Source of the DNA: Acidobacteria bacterium RIFCSPLOWO2_02_FULL_65_29
Lineage (GTDB): Bacteria > Acidobacteriota > Vicinamibacteria > Vicinamibacterales > CAVVIG01
DNA length: 64,000 nt
NCBI GenBank assembly: GCA_001767435.1
Contig: MEKT01000199.1
Location: 1 to 64,000, forward strand
Reading direction: 5' to 3'
The stretch's first letter is position 1. Each line of letters starts with the position of its first letter. Positions 58,110-64,000 of this stretch are shown one piece after another. The position numbers and the translations under genes are program-made. Below the pieces are notes generated by a model. The model was not told the DNA's origin. It did not search any database and worked only from the letters and a program-made list of their open reading frames with translations.

Positions 58110-59195
58110 TCAGAACGTCGCGAGACCCATGAACGGCGTGGCGGTCCCATGCGGGATCGGCATCATCGTCCACGAGACCATGAACTCCCACCGCTTCAAG
58201 CGGGCCGCGAGAGGCGCGAGATCCTCGAAATAGCCGTTGTCCACGAGCGGCGTGCCCATGATCGGCAAGGCAATGTCGTGAATCGGCCGCGGCCAGGCCT
58301 CGACGCCCGACGGCTGGGCGTCGGCCACGCCTTCCCCGCCGATGATCGCGACGTCGCGCGCCTTCAACCACGGCAGCACCGACGCGTGCAGTCCCGCGAT
58401 TTCACGCGCCGCGTTCCACGGACCGGTCTTCGCGCGCCGCGCCCAGCGGCCCGTGCGGATGAAGAGCGCGTCACCGCTGCCGACCTTGATGCCCGCGAAC
58501 TTCTCCCAGGCTTCGAGATCCGCCACGTAGATCGGCGTGCGCGCCTCGAGCCACTCCACCCCCTTCAAGAGCGGCATGTCGACCAGGATGCCGCGCGTGA
58601 TGTAGCCGGGCCCCATCCGATCGATCGCGTCGGCCTTGCAGCCGTGTTCATCCAGATCCTGCGGGTGCCCGTTATAGACGACAGGATGGTCTCGATCGCT
58701 CTGCACCGCGTAGTGGCAGAGCGCGTCCATGTGGGTGTTGCCGCCGTCGTGGACCGCGAAGCTGATCGCGTCGAGCGCGCCGCGGACTCTCCCGGTCTGA
58801 GGGTCGATCGACGTCATCCAGTGCTTCGTCTCGGCGTTCATGTTGCCGGTGTCGACGGCCTTTTGAAGATCCGGAAAGCGATAGAGCGACACCGAGATGC
58901 CTTCTTTCACCAGGCGCAGGGCCGCCTGCGTCTTCTGTGGTGTGATCAGATTCAGCGTCCCGCGCTCGTCCTTCGGGCCCCAGCGGCCCCAGTTCGACAG
59001 CTCCTTCTCCCACTTCTCCATCTGGCGGGGCGTCACCAGATTGGCGTGCAGCTGCGTCGAGGGGTGCGGCGGTATCGGCGCCGGCGCCTGAGCCTGCACG
59101 GCGGGGAGAGCGAGCAGCCAGCCGAGGGCACCAACGCCAAGCGCGACCGACATCCCGGCGGTGAGCCGACTGACGAGCTTCATCGTGATCCTCAC
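58110..59195 (-). CDS. Exported cyclase-family (kynurenine formamidase-like) hydrolase
   Basis: 361 aa. Signal peptide (SVALGVGALGWLLALPAVQAQ). The metal motif of the cyclase family is HDGGNTHMDALCHYA (HXGTHXDXXXH type with Asn in the third position). Further elements are RGILVDMPLLKG, GDALFIRTGRW and AIIGGEGVADAQPS. The family hydrolyses amides, lactones or cyclic compounds. Being exported and between two flavoproteins, it likely works on the same extracytoplasmic substrate. Confidence 0.88.
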   Translation of the reverse strand: MRITMKLVSRLTAGMSVALGVGALGWLLALPAVQAQAPAPIPPHPSTQLHANLVTPRQMEKWEKELSNWGRWGPKDERGTLNLITPQKTQAALRLVKEGISVSLYRFPDLQKAVDTGNMNAETKHWMTSIDPQTGRVRGALDAISFAVHDGGNTHMDALCHYAVQSDRDHPVVYNGHPQDLDEHGCKADAIDRMGPGYITRGILVDMPLLKGVEWLEARTPIYVADLEAWEKFAGIKVGSGDALFIRTGRWARRAKTGPWNAAREIAGLHASVLPWLKARDVAIIGGEGVADAQPSGVEAWPRPIHDIALPIMGTPLVDNGYFEDLAPLAARLKRWEFMVSWTMMPIPHGTATPFMGLATF

Positions 59196-59204
59196 TTTTC
59201 CTGC

Positions 59205-60002
59205 TTACTCGACGTTCAGAATGGCGGTTCCAATGCCGACCACAACGGGGCCGGCCGCGGCCTCATCGAGGGCCTCGAGCAGAAGCGCGTATCGACCGGG
59301 CGCCAGGGCGACGCGCAACCGGGCTGCTGCCTGCTTCTCCTCCTGCTGCGGCGCGTCGAGCAAGACGAAGCCTTGATCGGGACCGAGCAGCGCTTCCCCG
59401 TGCTCGTCGGTCGTGAACGCCGACCAGCCGGCTCGGCCGGCCAGTTGACATTCGACCTTTCGATTGGCGACCGGAGCGTTCGCCTGTGCGAGCGTGAGTC
59501 GATAGCGCAACGACGCCGCGTTGCGAATACCGGAGGCGGTATCGGCCGCTCGCGCCGTCAGCGCGACTTCCGTTTCCGCTGTCTTCTGGCCGTCCGCGGC
59601 GACTTCTGCGGAAGCCTTGAGAGTGAACGCGACCGGAAGCGGAGTCTCAACGGCCTCGACGCCGTCCAGCCAGCGATACACGATCGCCAGGTCGGCGTCG
59701 GACGCCAGGCCTTGGGAAAAACGCGGCATTGTGTCGGTCGGAAGCCGCACGGACTGGACGAATTTCCGCAGCGGCAGCTGCGACTTGAGAATGGACGGAC
59801 CGGCACCCCCCGTGCCGGTTTGCCCATGGCAATTCCAGCATCCGAAGCGATCGATGTACAGTTCCTCGCCCGAACGCGCGGCCTGGTTGGCGTGACCGAT
59901 CGTGAGCCCGAGCACGAATAGACCCACGACGGCGAAAGCCGGGCCGACAGACAGCCGAGCCAGCTGTCTGCTCGTTCCAGGCGAGGAACTGGGAGGCTTC
60001 AT
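59205..60002 (-). CDS. Monohaem c-type cytochrome domain protein
   Basis: 265 aa. An N-terminal membrane anchor or signal (VGPAFAVVGLFVLGLTIG) is followed by a cytochrome c domain with CWNCH (CXXCH) at about 55-59. A likely axial Met lies in TDTMPRFSQGLAS. The C-terminal 150 residues are a beta-rich region without recognisable motif (ALTARAADTASGIRNAASLRYRL). It could take electrons from the flavoprotein next to it. Confidence 0.85.
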   Translation of the reverse strand: MKPPSSSPGTSRQLARLSVGPAFAVVGLFVLGLTIGHANQAARSGEELYIDRFGCWNCHGQTGTGGAGPSILKSQLPLRKFVQSVRLPTDTMPRFSQGLASDADLAIVYRWLDGVEAVETPLPVAFTLKASAEVAADGQKTAETEVALTARAADTASGIRNAASLRYRLTLAQANAPVANRKVECQLAGRAGWSAFTTDEHGEALLGPDQGFVLLDAPQQEEKQAAARLRVALAPGRYALLLEALDEAAAGPVVVGIGTAILNVE

Positions 60003-60059
60003 GGGCTCACCTCATCCCGCAAGGAATTCGGAGTCGTCACCGCGATTCGATCCCCTGAC

Positions 60060-61613
60060 TCAGCCCTCAGTTATCGAAGTGACTTCCCACCCGCCCCTGG
60101 GTGCGGGCTGCTTTGCCGCGCTGCCCCCGGATACGTAGCCGTAAGCGGCTCCAAGGGTCAGATTCCCCAGGTACGTGCAGTTGTTGAAATTGCCGATATC
60201 CACGCCGGCGGCGAAGAGACCGGCGATCGGCTTGCCGCTTCGGTGGAGGACCTGGCCTAGCGTGTTGACCCGTATTCCGCCGTGTGTCGACGTGATGCCT
60301 GCCTGTCCCAGAATCGCGTAGTAGGGAGGATTCTTGAGAACGAAGGCCTGGCTGGCGTTCTGCTTTGGAATGGGCAGCGCCCACGTCTTTCCGTTCTCGG
60401 CCGCCAGGTTGTACTCGGTGACGTCGTGAAGGAGGGCCTCGGCCGAGACCCCGATCCCCCAGGCTTCCATCTGTTTGGCGAGCTCCGACAGCGTGTCGGC
60501 CATGGCGGTTGGCGCACCCGACATCTTGTACGCGATGTACTTGTCGATGCCTCCCAGACCACAGTTTTCGCACGCGAACTGTTTGTAGATCACGTCATCG
60601 TACACGTAAGCGGCCATCGCGTCGGGTTGCCGGGCGACCTCCTGGACACAGTTCTGCTCGCCACCACGAGGAAACTTTCTGCCAGACAGCTTGCCCGCGC
60701 CCTCGTCGGTGAAGCGCCGGCCCCACCGGTTCACCGCGACGCTCTGCGGCGAAAAGTAGGCGGACCAGTTGGCCATCGGGTTCGTGATTTTCCCGGGCCG
60801 GGCCGGCAGCAGATGCCCGTAGAACGAATCCCAGCCGCCCGTCGAAGGCTGCCCGCCGAGCTGCAGGGCGGCGAACAAGCCATCACCGAGGAACGGCGGC
60901 TTGCGGTCGTAGAACCCCGCGTTGCGCTGACGCAGACTCGAGAAATGCCGTGTGATGTGCTGCTGCACCAGTTGCGCATTGCCCATCCATCCGCCGGTGG
61001 CGAGCACGACCGATTTGGCCCGGATACGAATCAGTCCCTTGGGACTGTCCGCGAGGACGCCGACCACCTCTTCCTGGCGGTTGGTCAACACGCGAAGCAT
61101 CGGGGTCTCGACCAGGACTTTGCCGCCACCGCTTTCGACCGTCCTGACCATGAAGTTGACCCACATGACCGGCGCGATCGATCGGCCTGAGTTTGTCCCC
61201 GGCGCTCCGCTTCCCCCGACGGGCGCGCCAAGGTCGTCCATGAATGCGGCCCACCTGTCGACGTTTTCGGACACGGTACGCTGCACGTCGGGGTCGCCGT
61301 CGGGCGCGCTCTCGCGCATGGCGGCGTAGGCGCTGTTCGCGACGCCTCCTTCGGAATGGGCCGTCGTGCCGCCCGATTCGTACGCCTTCTCGAGCACAAT
61401 CACGCGCGCGCCGGCTTTCTGCGCTCGAACCGCTGCCGTCAGGCCAGCGATGCCGGATCCGACGACGACGACGTCAGTCACCAGCTCTTGCGTGGATTGA
61501 GCTTGAGCGGCGACCTGCACGCCGCGCAACGTGCTTCCAGCGATCCCTGCGGCCGCTCCAGCAAGAAAAGTCCGGCGTGTAGCCTTTGAGCCTGTTTCAG
61601 TCTTTCTTACCAT
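60060..61613 (-). CDS. Tat-exported FAD-dependent oxidoreductase, paralogue B
   Basis: 517 aa. Tat signal TRRTFLAGAAAGIAGS, FAD motif VVVVGSGIAGLTAAVRAQKAGA, LEKAYESGGTTAHSEGGVAN, LATGGWMGNAQLV, and FAAGVDIGNFNNCTYLGN. CXXC in FACENCGLGG as in A. It lacks the Gly-rich insert of A, so B is likely the ancestral form. It differs from A throughout, so the duplication is old. Start MVRKTETGSKATRR. Confidence 0.88.
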   Translation of the reverse strand: MVRKTETGSKATRRTFLAGAAAGIAGSTLRGVQVAAQAQSTQELVTDVVVVGSGIAGLTAAVRAQKAGARVIVLEKAYESGGTTAHSEGGVANSAYAAMRESAPDGDPDVQRTVSENVDRWAAFMDDLGAPVGGSGAPGTNSGRSIAPVMWVNFMVRTVESGGGKVLVETPMLRVLTNRQEEVVGVLADSPKGLIRIRAKSVVLATGGWMGNAQLVQQHITRHFSSLRQRNAGFYDRKPPFLGDGLFAALQLGGQPSTGGWDSFYGHLLPARPGKITNPMANWSAYFSPQSVAVNRWGRRFTDEGAGKLSGRKFPRGGEQNCVQEVARQPDAMAAYVYDDVIYKQFACENCGLGGIDKYIAYKMSGAPTAMADTLSELAKQMEAWGIGVSAEALLHDVTEYNLAAENGKTWALPIPKQNASQAFVLKNPPYYAILGQAGITSTHGGIRVNTLGQVLHRSGKPIAGLFAAGVDIGNFNNCTYLGNLTLGAAYGYVSGGSAAKQPAPRGGWEVTSITEG

Positions 61614-61770
61614 GACGACACCTCGTTGCCAAGCCGTGCTTGCACGGCCCGAATGTGTACGAATGTGTCAGATCTGCCGTGCAACCACGGCTTAGCCGCG
61701 GCCGCACGAGCGGCCGCGGATCTAGTAACGAAGCGACACTCGTCGGTTTGAGGTGGAGCTTCGTTACCAC

Positions 61771-62217
61771 TTACTGGATCGCGATGATGTGCGCGACGTA
61801 CACGTCGTAACCCGGACCGCACTTGCCTCCAGCGCGGTAGCTGCCCAAATGCCAGCCGGATTTGAGCTCCGTGAATCCGGCAACGCCGGGAAAACTCACC
61901 GCCACCTGCGCCGCCACGCTGGGGAACTTCTCGCCCGGCCCACCGCGCCCCTCCCGTCCAGGGGGGAGTGCACGGTCAACGAGATCCGCATCCTGCCAGT
62001 GGACCTCACCGGATCCGCAGTTCCCCACCTTGGTCGTGGTGGGTTTGGGCGCGCCCTTCACGACGAGCACCTGCCTCGTGTTCTTGATCGTGCCGGCGGG
62101 CACGATGATCGTCGCGTTGTCGCCAAGCTGTTGGGCGGCAACGTCAGCGGGCGGCAGCGTCAACGCGAGGGCCAGGGCCCCCAGACCCATCCCGAGCAGC
62201 ATCGAAGTTCTTCTCAT
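61771..62217 (-). CDS. Small exported protein of the redox cluster
   Basis: 148 aa. Signal peptide (LGMGLGALALALTLPPADVAAQ). The mature part has TIIVPAGTIKNTRQVLVVKG, VGNCGSGEVHWQDADLVDRAL, LPPGREGRGGPGEKF and ends with YDVYVAHIIAIQ. Two Cys could bridge. It looks like a small beta protein. Not recognised; it is expressed in line with the cluster genes. Confidence 0.7.
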   Translation of the reverse strand: MRRTSMLLGMGLGALALALTLPPADVAAQQLGDNATIIVPAGTIKNTRQVLVVKGAPKPTTTKVGNCGSGEVHWQDADLVDRALPPGREGRGGPGEKFPSVAAQVAVSFPGVAGFTELKSGWHLGSYRAGGKCGPGYDVYVAHIIAIQ

Positions 62218-62256
62218 GGCCTTACTCCCTCTCCTGCCCGATATCGCCTTTCCAAC

Positions 62257-62292
62257 TGCTTCTCACTTCTGACTTCTCACTTCTCACTTCAG
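62257..62292 (-). repeat. ACTTCTC-unit repeat
   Basis: CTTCTCACTTCTGACTTCTCACTTCTCACTTC, four to five 7-9 nt units of the TTAGAAG/GTGAGAAG family, between the small exported protein and the TonB receptor. Confidence 0.8.
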
Positions 62293-62322
62293 GTGGCTCG
62301 CTTTCCCAGCAACCTGCTTAGA

Positions 62323-64000
62323 TTAGAAGTTCACCTGCGCTCCGACCGCGAACAACCGGCCCTGCAGGATTCGCGTCGGACGGTCGAGCGAAGGCCCGAA
62401 CGTCTGGGTCACCGCCAGGATGCTGCTCGAATTCAGGAGATTGAAAATGTCGAACTGCCCCTGGACGTTCACGTTGCGAAACTGGAACTTCCTCCCCAGC
62501 CGGACATCGATCTGGTTCCATCGCTTCAGAAACTTCGTGCCCGGCTCGACGAGCTGCACCGTCACGCTCGACTGCGTGAGCGTCGGCACGATCGTTCGGT
62601 CGACGATGTAGTTCACGTTCAACGACGGCTCCGCCACGTCGCCCGAGCCGCTGAACTGTGCGCCTGGATAACCCTGCCAGCTGCCGCTCAACTGGACGCC
62701 GTACGGCAGCGGGTACATCCCGGCCAGCTTGAACTGCGTCAAATACGGGACGTCGAGGTCGTGCTGGTCGCAGAACCGCAGGTTGTTTGGATCGTCGACC
62801 TCGCAGATGGTCGCGATCTGGCGGCCGGCGTTGACCCCTCCGAACAGGTTGCCGCCGCCCACGCGCGACGTGAACCCGATGTCGACGCCGTTGTACGAGC
62901 GCCGGTTCCGGTCCGAGTTCTTGTCGATCTGCCGCACCTGCCCGCGCTTGGCCACGTTGAGGTTGTAGACAGGGATCGACGTCCCGTCGAGCGGGCTCAG
63001 AATCTGAACGGCTGTGTAGTCGTCGAACGTCGTCAGCACGTTGTCGGTCCAGAACAAGCGGCGGAATTCACGCCGCACCCAACCGGCCGAGATGGAGAGG
63101 CCGTTGGTGAGCTCGCGCTGAACGCCGACGTTGTACTCCCACTGATACGGCCGCTCGATGTCCGGATCCGGCGTTCGGACGGTGACGCCGCTGATGTTGA
63201 ACGGCGTCTGCACCGGCCCGATCTCGTTGTCTTGCGCGATGTCGTCGCGGTTCGGATCCGACCACGTGCGGCGATCGGTCTGAACGACCATCGGGTCGTA
63301 GACCTCCGCGAACCCCGTCGTCGAGAAGGCGGTCACGTACTTGCCGACGTGCGCCTTCACGGCGGTCTTACCGTCGCCGAGCACGTCGTACACGAGCCCG
63401 AACCTCGGCGCCGTATCCTTCCAGTTGGGCATGTCTTCGATGGCGTCGAAGTGTCGGGCCGGCACGAACCGGCCGGCGGGGGCGCCGTTCTCGCGGATGT
63501 AGCTGTTGAACAGCTCGATGCGCAGACCCGGGTTGAGCGTCAGCCGCTTGTACTTCCAGGAGTCCTGCGCGTACAGCCCCAGGTCGTACTTGATCGTCTC
63601 GGCCGCATCCTGGGGCGTGTTGTAGACGACCACCGATGCGGGTACGCCATTGCGATACTCCTGGTAGAGATCCAGGCCGTTGGGGAACGAGCGCTGCAGA
63701 TTGTTCCCGCCCTTGCCGAGCTGGAACCCGGTCTTGAACGCATGCGAGCCGGTCACGTAGGACAGCGATCCGACGAACGTGTGACGGATCGGCGCGCGGA
63801 AATAGTACGGACCAATCACCGAGCTCCACTTCTCGCTCGTGATGCGGTCCGATCGTCCGATGTCGGTCGGCTTCACGCTTGCCTGTGTGGCTTGCGTGTT
63901 GTAGCTCTCGTTGTTTTCAGACCAGCCGGCCTCGACGAGCACCCGGTTGCTCAGCGTGCCGGTGTACTTCGCCTGGGCCGTGAAGTACAGCTTCGGCCAC
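62323..64000 (-). CDS. TonB-dependent outer-membrane receptor, C-terminal part
   Basis: The frame is open to the right window edge, so the N-terminus (signal, plug, possible carboxypeptidase-regulatory domain) is outside. About 560 residues are visible. The barrel segments have alternating aromatic strands (YYFRAPIRHTFVGSLSYVTGSHAFKTGFQ, LTLNPGLRIELFN, TAPRFGLVYDVLG, EYNVGVQRELTNGLSISAGWVRREF). RFDIFNLLNSS-like and FNLLNSSSIL stretches and a final Phe (VNF) match TonB receptors of the carboxypeptidase-regulatory OAR type. It would import the substrate for the redox genes. Confidence 0.9.
   Translation of the reverse strand, partial: WPKLYFTAQAKYTGTLSNRVLVEAGWSENNESYNTQATQASVKPTDIGRSDRITSEKWSSVIGPYYFRAPIRHTFVGSLSYVTGSHAFKTGFQLGKGGNNLQRSFPNGLDLYQEYRNGVPASVVVYNTPQDAAETIKYDLGLYAQDSWKYKRLTLNPGLRIELFNSYIRENGAPAGRFVPARHFDAIEDMPNWKDTAPRFGLVYDVLGDGKTAVKAHVGKYVTAFSTTGFAEVYDPMVVQTDRRTWSDPNRDDIAQDNEIGPVQTPFNISGVTVRTPDPDIERPYQWEYNVGVQRELTNGLSISAGWVRREFRRLFWTDNVLTTFDDYTAVQILSPLDGTSIPVYNLNVAKRGQVRQIDKNSDRNRRSYNGVDIGFTSRVGGGNLFGGVNAGRQIATICEVDDPNNLRFCDQHDLDVPYLTQFKLAGMYPLPYGVQLSGSWQGYPGAQFSGSGDVAEPSLNVNYIVDRTIVPTLTQSSVTVQLVEPGTKFLKRWNQIDVRLGRKFQFRNVNVQGQFDIFNLLNSSSILAVTQTFGPSLDRPTRILQGRLFAVGAQVNF

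Overview
This is a high-GC bacterial chromosome segment, most likely from the Acidobacteriota (Vicinamibacteria-like). That placement is inference. It rests on the family mix: a VWFA-related protein of the acidobacterial type, TolB/PD40 propeller debris of the kind carried by acidobacterial Ser/Thr kinases, a large TonB receptor beside Tat-exported flavoproteins, a Tes-like radical SAM protein, and intergenic gaps packed with short-unit repeat arrays. No rRNA, phage or CRISPR was seen. There is one tRNA, Leu-CAG.

Layout. 0-7.9 kb: end of a protein with a C-terminal haem-c motif, a LytS/LytTR two-component pair, a lipoprotein made of about five repeats, a Tes-like radical SAM enzyme, folE and a TatT/TPR-like protein. 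7.9-13.7 kb is an accessory island: two divergent CopG/MazF toxin-antitoxin modules, a broken and partly inverted propeller pseudogene, a two-gene U32 module resembling UbiU/UbiV, a truncated IS1595-type transposase, a duplicated mazF 3' end, and VapBC. 13.8-25.6 kb: a metallo-beta-lactamase-fold hydrolase, 3-hydroxyacyl-CoA dehydrogenase, a degenerate receiver with PilZ, a four-gene ABC exporter operon, an HD protein, GltS and an APC permease. 25.6-34 kb (mostly minus strand): VWFA, NUDIX, TsaD, MtnA, VapBC, and a nucleoside salvage operon deoA-nupC-punA-cdd. 34-38.8 kb: HEAT-repeat and HD-GYP proteins, an MGMT-like protein and a small exported protein. 38.9-47.7 kb: the cell-shape operon mreB-mreC-mreD-mrdA-rodA-rng with a GAF-GGDEF cyclase upstream. 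47.9-50.5 kb: a PpiD/SurA-type foldase, a coiled-coil ORF and tRNA-Leu.

50.6-56.2 kb looks like a stress regulon. It holds a Ric/ScdA di-iron repair protein, a Ric paralogue, a Crp/Fnr regulator and small exported proteins. Four copies of one palindrome, TATGAC-N4-GTCATA, lie in its promoter regions. 56.4-64 kb is an exported redox gene set on the minus strand: TonB receptor, two Tat flavoproteins, a monohaem cytochrome, a secreted cyclase-family hydrolase and a small secreted protein.

The most distinctive feature across the window is the intergenic DNA. Several unrelated families of 7-10 nt units form tandem arrays, and several of these occur as inverted arms that could fold into long hairpins. 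Larger palindromic repeats also occur, and one copy is interrupted twice by a second repeat family. Starts were moved inward from the ORF track wherever the upstream part of an ORF translates repeat DNA or overlaps a neighbour.
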